Below are positions 1 through 8,797 of a DNA stretch of 32,740 bases, piece by piece. Location of the stretch: the NCBI GenBank assembly GCA_041725875.1, contig JBGRQB010000026.1:1-32740 (forward strand), written 5' to 3'. The position numbers and the translations under genes are program-made. This DNA is from JBGRQB01 sp041725875 (lineage in GTDB: Bacteria; Bacteroidota; Ignavibacteria; Ignavibacteriales; Melioribacteraceae). The notes beneath the pieces were generated by a model that saw only the letters and a list, made by a program, of their open reading frames with translations, searched no databases and was not told the DNA's origin. Position 1 is the stretch's first letter. Every line of letters begins with the position of its first letter.

Positions 1-1066
1 ATACAGCATAATTGTTTGCATCCAAGGCTCTGGATGTTTCCAACTCAACCATTTCAAAAAACACAATTGGTACAAGTCCGGCAATAGGATCGCAGGTAAG
101 TCCGAGATGATGTTCCAGTCCCATTTCAGCAGCATACTCAATTTGTGACGGTGTTCCGCCAAAAAGCTGAAGCACTGCTCCGCTTGCCATTGAACAGGCA
201 GTACCAACCTCACCCTGGCAGCCAACTTCGGCTCCGGAAATAGAGGCATTTGTTTTTACAAGATTTCCAATTAAACCGGCTGTTGCAAGTGCACGTATAA
301 TTTTTCTTTCACTAAAATCATAACTCTTTTTGATATGATACAATACTGCAGGCACAACTCCGCAGGAACCGCAGGTTGGAGCTGTAACAACTTTTCCGCC
401 GCCTGCATTTTCTTCTGCTACTGCAAGAGCATAAGCAAAAACAAGACTCCGGCTCTTAAGTGATTTCTTTAATCCCTGAGCTTTTATAAAATAGGTTGAA
501 GCTTTTCTTGGAAGGTTAATAATTCCGGGAAGAGTTCCCTCTTCTTCAATTCCTGTCTCTACAGCGTTTTCCATTACCTTCCATACTTCCAGCAGATAAT
601 CCCACACATCGGAATTTTCACAATGATCTACATATTCCCAGAAATGTTTTCCTCGTTTATCTACCCATTCCAAGATATCTTTCATTGTGGAAAGATCGTA
701 AATCTGTTCTCTTTCAATTGTGGAACTTTCATCAATAACATCTCCGCCGCCAATGCTGTAGGCTGTCCATTCATTAACAACCGCATCGCCTTTAACGGCT
801 TTTATTGTCATTGCATTGGGATGTTTATCTAAAAAGATTTCAGGTTTCCAGATTATTTCTATTTTCTTTTCTCTGAAAACCTGTTCAATTGCCGTATCAG
901 TAAGATGGCCTTTTCCGGTTGCTGCCAGACTCCCAAACAATGTTACCTCAAACTTATCAGCATCACTGTTTTTTGCTAAAAATTCTTCGGCAGCTTTTCT
1001 CGGGCCCATAGTATGACTGCTTGACGGGCCGTAACCAATCTTAAATATCTCTTTTATCGACTCCAA
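1..1066 (-). CDS. sdaA: L-serine ammonia-lyase, single-chain iron-sulfur type (C-terminus cut by window edge)
   Basis: Deaminates L-serine to pyruvate and ammonia in the cytoplasm using an oxygen-sensitive iron-sulfur cluster. The visible 355 codons carry the N-terminal motif GYGPSSSHTMGP, the core APTCGSCGVVPAV near residues 229-241 and GCQGEVGTACSMASGA near 282-297. Cys232, Cys235, Cys283 and Cys291 are candidate cluster ligands; which ones bind iron is inferred. The order (beta-like domain, then alpha-like domain) is that of the fused enzyme rather than the two-subunit form. I chose the TTG at 1064-1066 because AGGAAGG lies just upstream and the reading goes straight into the conserved N-terminus; no ATG fits. 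Compared with fused relatives of about 400-455 residues, some tens of C-terminal residues lie outside the window. A TAnnTTTG box sits about 35 bases upstream. Confidence 0.93.
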   Translation of the reverse strand, partial: MESIKEIFKIGYGPSSSHTMGPRKAAEEFLAKNSDADKFEVTLFGSLAATGKGHLTDTAIEQVFREKKIEIIWKPEIFLDKHPNAMTIKAVKGDAVVNEWTAYSIGGGDVIDESSTIEREQIYDLSTMKDILEWVDKRGKHFWEYVDHCENSDVWDYLLEVWKVMENAVETGIEEEGTLPGIINLPRKASTYFIKAQGLKKSLKSRSLVFAYALAVAEENAGGGKVVTAPTCGSCGVVPAVLYHIKKSYDFSERKIIRALATAGLIGNLVKTNASISGAEVGCQGEVGTACSMASGAVLQLFGGTPSQIEYAAEMGLEHHLGLTCDPIAGLVPIVFFEMVELETSRALDANNYAV

Positions 1067-1100
1067 ATTTACCTTCCTGTAAATTAAATTTTAACTACTG

Positions 1101-1108
1101 CAAAGGTA
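1101..1108 (-). promoter_or_regulatory. Candidate -7 promoter box of sdaA
   Basis: On the minus strand this reads TACCTTTG, a full match to the Bacteroidota -7 consensus TAnnTTTG, 34 bases before the TTG start. No convincing -33 TTTG lies at the expected distance, so the call rests on the -7 box and its position. Confidence 0.45.
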
Positions 1109-1134
1109 AACAATGTTTTTATTTTCCGTAAGAT

Positions 1135-2181
1135 TTATTTGGAATAAGGTACAAAAACAAGCTTGGTTCCTGGATAATAATCTGTTATCAGCAAAAACCC
1201 TTTGTCGTCAAGTCTTACAATTCCTTCCCAGTTATTACTTTTGCTGTCTTTTTCCAGTTTTAACTGAATAGGAGGTGTTTCGGTTAACTGTAATTTTTCT
1301 CCGTCAAAGTTAAATTCTACAAGTCTCTCAACCTGTTCATTTTCATTGTGAGTTTTTCCTATTCCAAACTTGGCAACCAGTGTGTCGGGACAAAGTTTCA
1401 ACTTTGTTTTTTCTCCCGGATAAAGAAAATTAATCACCCAGAAATTTCCATTTTCATCTAATTCAGTAGCATCTGTAACTCTGTATTCCAGATGTTCGAT
1501 AGGAATTTTGGTAATTTCTCCTGTTTTTTTAGAGATAAGATGAGCTTTTGAATTTGGATAAACTTCTTTGCCGTTTCCTTCAAAAATTGAAATTACGTGA
1601 TCTTTTGTCTGAGTAAGAGTCTCTTCGGCAAAATTAGAAATGTTAACTTCGTGTTCTATTTTAACAGCCGATTCAGGTAAAAGAGTGATTTCATTTTTTT
1701 CGTTATTCAACTCCCCTTTTACTATAATACCGTTTGTTCCGTTTCTGTCGGAGTTTTCAATTGAGAGATAAACTGTTTCTCCGTCAAAAACAATTGCTTC
1801 AAGTCCGGAGCCGCGAGAGTTTATAACATCTCCCATTCCGTTTGTATTTAATTTTACTTCTTTCGGAGCCAGAGTAATTTCGGGATTTTCTATTGCTTTA
1901 TAGATTTCCTGTTTTGATACTTTCCACAAAACCCCCTCTTCTCCTTCGGCATAATTACCCGGATATTGTGTTACAAAAAAGAGATCGTCATTGTGCCAGG
2001 CGAGTCCGGAAATTTCAGAATACTTCTCTGAAACATCTCCGCTTAACTTTATCTCCTGATAGCCATATTCTTCAACAATTTTCAAATTATTTTTATTTTC
2101 CACAGTCTTAATCTGCTCGGCATCTGCCACACACCCTATTAAGAAAAAATTCAGTAAAGAACCGTAAATCAAATTTTTCAC
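1135..2181 (-). CDS. Predicted beta-propeller lipoprotein, possibly of the phytase-like esterase family
   Basis: The protein has 348 residues and a lipoprotein signal: a hydrophobic N-terminus ending in the lipobox LIGC (Cys17), so it is probably anchored in the outer or inner membrane facing the periplasm or surface. The rest has repeated beta-strand-like blocks such as EISGLAWHNDDLFFVTQYPG, GLEAIVFDGETVYLSIENSD and the C-terminal NWEGIVRLDDKGFLLITDYY. Such blocks resemble the 'esterase-like activity of phytase' propeller family, but I see no catalytic residues I could name, so the function is open. The start is GTG at 2181, preceded by AGGGG. It stands alone, divergent from the M28 peptidase and about 70 bases upstream of sdaA on the same strand. 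Confidence 0.75.
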   Translation of the reverse strand: MKNLIYGSLLNFFLIGCVADAEQIKTVENKNNLKIVEEYGYQEIKLSGDVSEKYSEISGLAWHNDDLFFVTQYPGNYAEGEEGVLWKVSKQEIYKAIENPEITLAPKEVKLNTNGMGDVINSRGSGLEAIVFDGETVYLSIENSDRNGTNGIIVKGELNNEKNEITLLPESAVKIEHEVNISNFAEETLTQTKDHVISIFEGNGKEVYPNSKAHLISKKTGEITKIPIEHLEYRVTDATELDENGNFWVINFLYPGEKTKLKLCPDTLVAKFGIGKTHNENEQVERLVEFNFDGEKLQLTETPPIQLKLEKDSKSNNWEGIVRLDDKGFLLITDYYPGTKLVFVPYSK

Positions 2182-2242
2182 ATTACCCCTAAAATTTTAT
2201 GAATATTAATAATAAAAATAGAAATAATTCATAAAAAATACT

Positions 2243-2250
2243 TACTTTAG
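2243..2250 (+). promoter_or_regulatory. Weak candidate -7 box before the M28 peptidase
   Basis: TACTTTAG matches TAnnTTTG except for one base and lies 32 bases before the ATG at 2283. Similar TAnnTTAG boxes precede the genes starting at 13823 and 26262. No -33 element is apparent. Confidence 0.25.
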
Positions 2251-2282
2251 TATTTAGATTTAATCTAATTTGGAGGTTTTCT

Positions 2283-4058
2283 ATGAAAAAATTTTCCTTT
2301 TTTGTCTGCATCATTGTTTTCAATTTTATTTGTGTTAATTCTCAAACTACCGAATCACCTGAAATAACGAAAGAAGAACTAAAGCAGCATATCAGTTTTC
2401 TTGCATCTGAAGAATGTGAAGGAAGAAAACCTGGTACAAAAGGGGATAAACTTACCTCTGAATATATAAGAAAAGAGCTTCTTAAAAACGGACTAAAACC
2501 TCTTGGAGATAATGCCTATCAGCAGTTTGACGTATTGGTTTCAATTAAATACGGTCCTGATATGAAATTTGCAGTGGGTGATAAAAGTTTTGAATTTGAA
2601 AAAGATTTTCTTCCGGTTGCAGAATCTGGCAATGCTACTGCCAGCGGTAAAGTTGTTTTTGCCGGTTACGGACTAGATATAGATACTGAAAAAGTGAAAT
2701 GGAACGATTTTGAAAACCTGGATGTGGCCGGAAAATGGATTATGATTTTTATGGGCTCTCCTTCGCGAAGTAAATTTATGTTTATGGACGGACTTAAAGA
2801 TAAATTATACAGCGCAAAAACAAACAAAGCTATTGGTGTTATTCTTGTAAACGGACATCGTTATAATAAAGATGATGATCTGATCGGTTTATCTAAAAAT
2901 CTTTCAAGAAAAGTCCGCTCCAAATTTCCTGTTGTAAATGTAAAACGTGAAATTGCAAATATGATTCTGGCAGCAGAAGATTTAACTGTTGAGGAGCTTG
3001 AAGAACATTTTCATTCCGAGCAGATGCCTTACAGCTTTGAAACTGAAATTGAAGTCTCTGCAACAACAAATTTAGTTGCTGAAAAAAATAAAACACAAAA
3101 CATCATTGCTCTTGTAGAAGGAAGCGATCCTGTATTAAAAAATGAATATGTTGTAATTGGCGCTCACCACGATCATCTTGGTTATGGCGGTCCGGCCTCC
3201 GGTTCACGTGTGCCTGATACAACTGCAGTTCATTACGGCGCTGATGACAATGCTTCAGGTGTTGCAACTGTTATTGAAATTGCTGAAAAATTACAAGCTA
3301 ACAGAAAAGATTTGAAACGAAGTGTAATTGCAATGACATTTGCATCTGAAGAACAGGGACTTATCGGTTCCAAGTTTTTTGTAAATAATCCTCTTGTTGA
3401 TTTGAAAAACGTTAAGGCAATGTTCAACTTTGATATGGTTGGTCGTTTAGACAAAGAAGAGAAAAGAATTACAATTGCCGGAACAGGAACAGGTGAAGGT
3501 TTGCAGGAGCTTGTTGATGCTCACGATAAAAACGGTTTGAAAATAAAAACAAATAAATCAGGTTTCGGTCCTTCTGATTATGCTTCATTTTATTCCAAAA
3601 ATATTCCCGTGTTAGCAATTAATACCGGTCTGCACACAGATTATCACACTCCTGCAGACAAGGTGAGCCTGATAAATTTTGAAGGTCAGAAAACTGTTTC
3701 TGATTATGCATACAGCTTAATTAAAAAAATTGCCAATCTTGATAAAGCTCTTGAGTTCAGAGAATCTGGTGCTCCGAGATCAATGAGCAGTCGCCCCCGC
3801 TTTAAAGTTACAATGGGCATTATGCCGGATGTAAGTGATTCATCTGAAGACGGAATGACCATTGACGGTGTAATGGATGGTAAACCTGCCAAAGCAGCCG
3901 GACTTAAAAAAGGTGATAAAATTGTTGCAATGGACGGGGAAAAAATTGGCAATATTTATGATTATATGAACAAGTTAAAGAAATTCAAAACCGGACAAAA
4001 AATAACTGTGGAAGTTATCAGAAACGGTGAAAATAAAATATTTGAAGTACAATTTTAA
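2283..4058 (+). CDS. Secreted M28-family zinc aminopeptidase with PDZ domain
   Basis: Predicted exported metallopeptidase of 591 residues. A signal peptide covers about residues 1-20. A middle PA-like insert is suggested around 110-230 (SGKVVFAGYGLD onward). The M28 zinc site is complete: HHDH at 295-298, GADDNASG at 319-326 with a bridging Asp, catalytic EE at 356-357, the FDMVGR Asp at 384 and YHTPAD His at 455. A PDZ domain (about 510-591) ends the protein, with the peptide-binding loop near MGIMPDV. The family removes N-terminal residues from peptides, usually in the periplasm or outside the cell; the substrate is not known. The start has an excellent ribosome site (TGGAGG). It is followed after 15 bases by feoA, so it may be co-transcribed with the iron genes, an unusual partnership. 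Confidence 0.92.
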   Translation: MKKFSFFVCIIVFNFICVNSQTTESPEITKEELKQHISFLASEECEGRKPGTKGDKLTSEYIRKELLKNGLKPLGDNAYQQFDVLVSIKYGPDMKFAVGDKSFEFEKDFLPVAESGNATASGKVVFAGYGLDIDTEKVKWNDFENLDVAGKWIMIFMGSPSRSKFMFMDGLKDKLYSAKTNKAIGVILVNGHRYNKDDDLIGLSKNLSRKVRSKFPVVNVKREIANMILAAEDLTVEELEEHFHSEQMPYSFETEIEVSATTNLVAEKNKTQNIIALVEGSDPVLKNEYVVIGAHHDHLGYGGPASGSRVPDTTAVHYGADDNASGVATVIEIAEKLQANRKDLKRSVIAMTFASEEQGLIGSKFFVNNPLVDLKNVKAMFNFDMVGRLDKEEKRITIAGTGTGEGLQELVDAHDKNGLKIKTNKSGFGPSDYASFYSKNIPVLAINTGLHTDYHTPADKVSLINFEGQKTVSDYAYSLIKKIANLDKALEFRESGAPRSMSSRPRFKVTMGIMPDVSDSSEDGMTIDGVMDGKPAKAAGLKKGDKIVAMDGEKIGNIYDYMNKLKKFKTGQKITVEVIRNGENKIFEVQF

Positions 4059-4073
4059 GAAGGTCAGGATAAG

Positions 4074-4580
4074 GTGCTAAACAGACTCTGTTATTGTGGA
4101 AATGGTGAAAAAGTAAAAGTTACGAACTTTCAGGCTGGTCCCGGAGCAAGATCAAATTTGAAATCTTACGGGATTAAGGTAGGAAGTGAAATTACAGTTA
4201 TAAAAAACGAACTTGAAAAAGGCCCGGTGTTTATCTCCCTTGGAGAAGAAATTATTGAACTTGGTCTGGAAATTTCAAAAAAGATAATTGTTGAAGCTGA
4301 AAAAAGTACTGAATTCAGATTGGATCAGGCGCTTATTGGCGACACGGTTGAAATTTCAAAAATGACTGCCCGGGGTGAAATAAGGCGCAGACTTATGGAT
4401 ATGGGAATTGTTAAAGGAACCTGTATGAAAATCCTTCGTGTTGCTCCTCTTGGCGATCCTGTGGAATTAAAAGTGAGCAACTTTAATCTTTCATTAAGAT
4501 TAAACGAAGCTGAAACAATAATGGTAAAATTAATTGATATTGATAACGAATCTGTTGTTCCTTTGAACAATGCTGTTTAG
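4074..4580 (+). CDS. feoA: FeoA-like protein with two tandem FeoA domains
   Basis: Small cytoplasmic partner of the FeoB ferrous iron transporter. FeoA domains are SH3-like folds of about 75 residues thought to bind and modulate FeoB. This 168-residue protein has two: one at about 10-75 (GEKVKVTNFQAGPGARSNLK, then GLEISKKIIVE) and one at about 87-158 (LIGDTVEISKMTARGEIRRR, MDMGIVKGT, LRLNEAETIMVKL). The second is closer to the classical form. Canonical FeoA has one domain, so this is an internal duplication or fusion. The start is GTG at 4074, with AAGG-type ribosome bases immediately upstream and no good alternative; the exact start is the least certain part. Eleven bases separate its stop from feoB, which supports an operon. 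Confidence 0.9.
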   Translation: MLNRLCYCGNGEKVKVTNFQAGPGARSNLKSYGIKVGSEITVIKNELEKGPVFISLGEEIIELGLEISKKIIVEAEKSTEFRLDQALIGDTVEISKMTARGEIRRRLMDMGIVKGTCMKILRVAPLGDPVELKVSNFNLSLRLNEAETIMVKLIDIDNESVVPLNNAV

Positions 4581-4591
4581 AAAGAATATTT

Positions 4592-6736
4592 ATGAATGAA
4601 AATAAAGAAATTTTAGTTGCTCTGGCAGGAAATCCGAATTGCGGAAAAACGTCCCTTTTTAATATCCTTGCAGGCGCAAACCAGAAAGTAGGAAATTTTT
4701 CCGGTGTTACAGTAGAAAAATATGAAGGTGTTACAACCTATAAAGGATTTAAGATAAGAATAATAGATCTTCCCGGATCTTACAGTCTTACCTCATATTC
4801 CCCGGAAGAGATTGTTGCCAGAAACTTTTTAACAGATGAAAAAACTGATGTTGTGATAAATGTTATCGACAGTACAAATCTGGAGCGAAACCTTTATCTT
4901 ACAACTCAGTTGATGGATCTGAAATCGAATCTTATTGTTGCTCTTAATATGTTTGATGAAGTAAAGGCAAAAAATATTAAAATCGATTTACCTCAGCTTG
5001 AAAAACTGCTTGGTGCGCATCTGGTTCCTACTTCTGCTGCAAAAGGAGACGGCATTGATGATCTTCTCGATCATATTGTTGATCTTTTCACCGGAAAAAT
5101 AGAAGCCAAGAAAAATAAACTTTCCTATTCTGAATTTCTTGAAGAAAAAATTGAACTGGTTACAAAGATTCTTGAATCTTCAAAAGACATTCCTGAAAAA
5201 TATGATAAACGCTGGCTTGCAATTAAGCTTTTGGCCAATGATCAGAATGTTTATAAAATGCTTAAAGAACTCCCTGTATGGATAAAATTAAGCACTATTC
5301 TTTCTGATACCATAAAGGAGTTTGAACAAACTTTTGAAGAAGATCCTGAAATGATAATTGCGGAAGAACGTTACTCTTTTATTAAAGGTGCATTAAAAGA
5401 AACCGTTTCTTTCCCTGGTATAAATAATAAATCTTTTTCCGAAAAACTTGATCGTATTCTGATAAACCGAATTACGGGTCTGCCAATATTTATATTTTTT
5501 ATGTGGGCAATTTTTCAGCTGACTTTCCAGCTGGGTGAAACGCCTATGACCTGGATAGAATCGTTTTTTGAATTTTTAGGAAATCAGGTTTCCGATCTTG
5601 TAACAGAACCAACCTTACGCGCCGTACTTGTTGACGGCATAATTGCAGGTGTTGGCGGAGTATTAGTATTTTTACCAAATATTTTAATTTTATTCCTCTC
5701 TCTGGCGCTGCTTGAGGGAACCGGATATATGGCTCGTGCAGCATTTGTTATTGATAAAATTATGCACAAATTTGGTCTGCACGGTAAATCATTCATCCCG
5801 ATGGTAACCGGGTTCGGATGTTCTGTTCCGGCATTTATGGCAACACGTACCTTAAAAAATGAAAGTGACCGAATCACCACACTTCTTATAATTCCTTTTA
5901 TGAGCTGCGGTGCAAAATATCCTGTTTATGTTTTAATTCTGGGTTCATTTTTTGCTCCCGGACATGCAGGAAATATTTTATTCGCTATTTATACATTTGG
6001 TGTTTTGATAGCAATGCTGTCATCAAAGATTTTCAAAAAGACCATATTTAAAGATGAATCTGAACCTTTTGTAATGGAACTTCCTCCTTACAGAATGCCT
6101 ACTCTCAGAACACTTATAATGCAGATGTGGCATAAAGCAAAAATGTATCTGCGTAAAGCCGGTACGGTTATTCTTGTTGCTTCTGTTCTTATATGGATAA
6201 TAAGCAACTATCCGCACAGCGAAACAATTGAACAGCAGGCAAACGAAGCTGTATCTAAAATTGAAATGGACGGAACATTAACAGATACCGAACGCAGCGA
6301 GCAGATAAGTCAGCTCCGTAATCTTGAAAGTACTCAGCAGCTTCAACACTCAATTGCAGGAAGATTAGGACAATTCACGGAACCGGTTCTAAGACCATTA
6401 GGTTTTGACTGGAGAATTGGTATTGCACTTGTTACGGGTCTGGCAGCCAAAGAAGTTGTGGTTTCTACTATGGGAACCATATTTGCAGTTGGTGATGCAG
6501 ATGAAAACTCACAATCGCTGCGTGAAAGTCTGAGGTCAGATCCTAAGTATAATATGGCTGTTGCACTTTCAATTATGATTTTTGTACTGCTCTATGTACC
6601 TTGTTTATCGGCTACAGTGGTGTTTCACAGAGAGGCTGGTAAATGGAAATGGACCAGATTATATATTTTATACTCATCCGGAGTTGCCTGGATAATGTCA
6701 TTTATTGTTTACAATATTGCTAAATTGTTTTTATAA
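4592..6736 (+). CDS. feoB: Ferrous iron transporter FeoB
   Basis: Inner-membrane Fe(II) transporter with a cytoplasmic G domain. The 714-residue length is close to FeoB norms. G motifs are visible: G1 GNPNCGKTS at 13-21, G2 around VGNFSGVTVEK, G3 DLPG at 59-62, G4 NMFD at 119-122 and G5 SAAKG near 149. The membrane half contains the paired gate motifs, GFGCSVPAFMATRTL near residues 406-420 and FMSCGAKYPVYVLILGS soon after, each with a cysteine thought to lie on the ion path, then GLAAKEVVVSTMGT and VPCLSATVV in the second repeat. No separate FeoC is present. feoA precedes it and a ZIP gene follows after 35 bases, so the row probably handles ferrous iron and related divalent metals. Confidence 0.98.
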   Translation: MNENKEILVALAGNPNCGKTSLFNILAGANQKVGNFSGVTVEKYEGVTTYKGFKIRIIDLPGSYSLTSYSPEEIVARNFLTDEKTDVVINVIDSTNLERNLYLTTQLMDLKSNLIVALNMFDEVKAKNIKIDLPQLEKLLGAHLVPTSAAKGDGIDDLLDHIVDLFTGKIEAKKNKLSYSEFLEEKIELVTKILESSKDIPEKYDKRWLAIKLLANDQNVYKMLKELPVWIKLSTILSDTIKEFEQTFEEDPEMIIAEERYSFIKGALKETVSFPGINNKSFSEKLDRILINRITGLPIFIFFMWAIFQLTFQLGETPMTWIESFFEFLGNQVSDLVTEPTLRAVLVDGIIAGVGGVLVFLPNILILFLSLALLEGTGYMARAAFVIDKIMHKFGLHGKSFIPMVTGFGCSVPAFMATRTLKNESDRITTLLIIPFMSCGAKYPVYVLILGSFFAPGHAGNILFAIYTFGVLIAMLSSKIFKKTIFKDESEPFVMELPPYRMPTLRTLIMQMWHKAKMYLRKAGTVILVASVLIWIISNYPHSETIEQQANEAVSKIEMDGTLTDTERSEQISQLRNLESTQQLQHSIAGRLGQFTEPVLRPLGFDWRIGIALVTGLAAKEVVVSTMGTIFAVGDADENSQSLRESLRSDPKYNMAVALSIMIFVLLYVPCLSATVVFHREAGKWKWTRLYILYSSGVAWIMSFIVYNIAKLFL

Positions 6737-6771
6737 TGGGTATTGGAAATTGACAATTATCGGATTAGAGT

Positions 6772-7590
6772 ATGGCATATGATTTTGACGCAATTTTAGT
6801 TGCATTCGGTTTTACACTTTTTGCTGGTTTGTCAACAGGTATAGGAAGTGCACTTGCCTTCTTTACCAAAAGAACTAATACAAAATTTCTCTCAATTTCG
6901 CTCGGGTTTTCAGCCGGAGTGATGATCTATGTTTCAATGGTTGAAATTTTTGTAAAGGCCAAAGATTCACTGGTTGTAGCTTTGGGTGAAGTAGGCGGCA
7001 ACTGGGCAACGGTTGGAGGTTTCTTTGGCGGAATGTTGGTAATTGGTATAATTGACAGATTTGTTCCTTCAATGGAAAACCCTCACGAAATTCATAAGGT
7101 TGAAGAAATAGATAATCCTTCCGACTCAAAAGATTACAGCAAACTTATGCGAATGGGAGTGTTTACTGCTCTTGCAATAGGAATTCATAACTTTCCGGAG
7201 GGACTTGCAACATTTCTTGCTGCAATTAAAGATCCCTCAATTGCAGTACCCATAGCAGTTGCAATTGCGGTTCACAATATTCCTGAAGGGATTGCAGTAT
7301 CTGTACCTATTTTTTACGCAACCAATGATAAGAAAAAAGCATTCTGGCTCTCCTTTGCTTCGGGTCTGGCAGAACCAATTGGCGCACTTGTAGGTTACTT
7401 TATTTTAGCACAATTTTTTAATGATGTGGTTTTCGGAATTGTGTTTGCTTCTGTTGCAGGAATTATGGTTTTTATTTCCATTGATGAACTGCTGCCGGCA
7501 GCAAGAGAGTTTGGAGAACATCATCTTTCCATATATGGACTTATAGCCGGAATGGCAATAATGGCAGTTAGTTTATTGTTGTTTATATAA
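6772..7590 (+). CDS. zupT: ZIP-family divalent metal transporter (ZupT-like)
   Basis: Inner-membrane importer of zinc and often other divalent metals including Fe(II). The protein has 272 residues and about eight hydrophobic segments. The two hallmark metal-binding motifs are present, HNFPEG at 139-144 (TM4) and HNIPEG at 168-173 (TM5). A hydrophilic, histidine-containing loop lies between TM3 and TM4 (about 100-122). This is the bacterial ZupT/GufA subgroup. It follows feoB by 35 bases on the same strand and is closed by a strong hairpin terminator, so it is probably the last gene of the feo row. Metal specificity cannot be read from the sequence; the feo context makes Fe(II) or mixed-metal import plausible. 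The ribosome site is weak. Confidence 0.92.
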   Translation: MAYDFDAILVAFGFTLFAGLSTGIGSALAFFTKRTNTKFLSISLGFSAGVMIYVSMVEIFVKAKDSLVVALGEVGGNWATVGGFFGGMLVIGIIDRFVPSMENPHEIHKVEEIDNPSDSKDYSKLMRMGVFTALAIGIHNFPEGLATFLAAIKDPSIAVPIAVAIAVHNIPEGIAVSVPIFYATNDKKKAFWLSFASGLAEPIGALVGYFILAQFFNDVVFGIVFASVAGIMVFISIDELLPAAREFGEHHLSIYGLIAGMAIMAVSLLLFI

Positions 7591-7599
7591 AAGTTTAAC

Positions 7600-7629
7600 A
7601 AAAAAGGGAGCTGACAGGCTCCCTTTTTA
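7600..7629. terminator. Bidirectional rho-independent terminator between zupT and galK
   Basis: An 11-base stem, AAAAAGGGAGC at 7601-7611 paired with GCTCCCTTTTT at 7618-7628, encloses the six-base loop TGACAG. Because A and T runs flank the GC core, it can terminate transcription from both sides. It overlaps the galK stop codon. Confidence 0.9.
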
Positions 7630-8787
7630 ATTTTCAATAATTCTGGTTCCCTGTTCAATCTTACTTATATATATTTCCGGTTTTACATTAAATTCGGAAA
7701 AGTATTTTTCTGAAATAGTTTTGGTAAATGACTCTGTAAATTTATCTTCAACAAGATTAATTGTACAGCCGCCAAATCCGCCGCCCATCATTCTTGAGCC
7801 TAAAACACCTTCAATTTTTTGAGCAGCTTCTGCAAGAAAATCAAGCTCCTTACAGCTTACTTCATATTCTTTACTTAAACCGTAGTGTGACTGATTCATC
7901 ATTTCTCCGGCAGAAGTAAAATCACCTTTTGCAAAATATTCACAGGCATTTTTTAATCTGATATTTTCTTCAACAACATATTTACATCGCTGGAAAATTA
8001 ACGGATCAAATTTATCTTTATGTTCAAATAGAAATTCTTTACTGACATCGCGCAGACTTTTTATTTCAGGATTTAACCCGGCAAGTAATTTAATTCCTTC
8101 TTCACATTGCAATCTTCTTACATTGTATTCGGAAGAAGCTAGTGAATGAGTTACCATTGTGTTGCAGAGAACAATTCTTAGATCCTCTTTTTCAAAAGGA
8201 ACATATTCGTAATCAAGAGAGCGACAATCAATTTTGAGAAGTTTTTTATCTTCACCAAAAATGTTGATGAACTGATCCATAATTCCGCAGTTTACACCAA
8301 CAAAATTATTTTCAGCTTTTTGTGCAAACTTAACAAGATCGATCTTTTTAATGCCCAAATCAAAAATATGATTTAACGCAAATGCAAGTCCACCTTCAAT
8401 TGCTGCAGAAGATGACATTCCTGCACCTGAAGGAACGTTTCCGCCAAAAACACAATTAAATCCGGATGGTTCGTAACCTGCATTTTTAAGTTCATCTACA
8501 ACTCCCATAAGGTAATTTGGCCATTGTTTTTTACTTTGAATCGGATTATCAATTTCAAACTCATGATACTCATCCAGGTCAAAAGCATACATTTTGCATT
8601 GTTTTGAACCGGAAGGCAGAATTGCAAAATCTATAGATTTATCAACAGCTGCAGGTAAAACAAAGCCGCCATTGTAATCTGTGTGTTCTCCAATAATATT
8701 AACCCTTCCCGGTGATTTCACCAGGATGGGTTTTGAACTAAAAACTTCAATAAATTTATCTTTTATTACTTTCAAATTACTTGTCAC
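7627..8787 (-). CDS. galK: Galactokinase
   Basis: Phosphorylates alpha-D-galactose to galactose-1-phosphate with ATP, the entry step of the Leloir pathway. GHMP-kinase motifs are clear: the galactokinase signature GRVNIIGEHTDYNGG (Arg28, about residues 27-41), the ATP loop NVPSGAGMSSSAA at about 117-129, GIMDQ with the catalytic Asp171, and the C-terminal GSRMMGGGFGGCTI. The frame is open up to 8829, but I place the start at GTG 8787. The extra 14 residues would overlap the end of the symporter gene, while CGGAG sits five bases before this GTG. The resulting 386 residues match E. coli GalK (382). It is the last gene of the epimerase-symporter-galK operon, ten bases after the symporter stop. 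Confidence 0.96.
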   Translation of the reverse strand: MTSNLKVIKDKFIEVFSSKPILVKSPGRVNIIGEHTDYNGGFVLPAAVDKSIDFAILPSGSKQCKMYAFDLDEYHEFEIDNPIQSKKQWPNYLMGVVDELKNAGYEPSGFNCVFGGNVPSGAGMSSSAAIEGGLAFALNHIFDLGIKKIDLVKFAQKAENNFVGVNCGIMDQFINIFGEDKKLLKIDCRSLDYEYVPFEKEDLRIVLCNTMVTHSLASSEYNVRRLQCEEGIKLLAGLNPEIKSLRDVSKEFLFEHKDKFDPLIFQRCKYVVEENIRLKNACEYFAKGDFTSAGEMMNQSHYGLSKEYEVSCKELDFLAEAAQKIEGVLGSRMMGGGFGGCTINLVEDKFTESFTKTISEKYFSEFNVKPEIYISKIEQGTRIIEN

Positions 8788-8797
8788 AAAATCTCCG

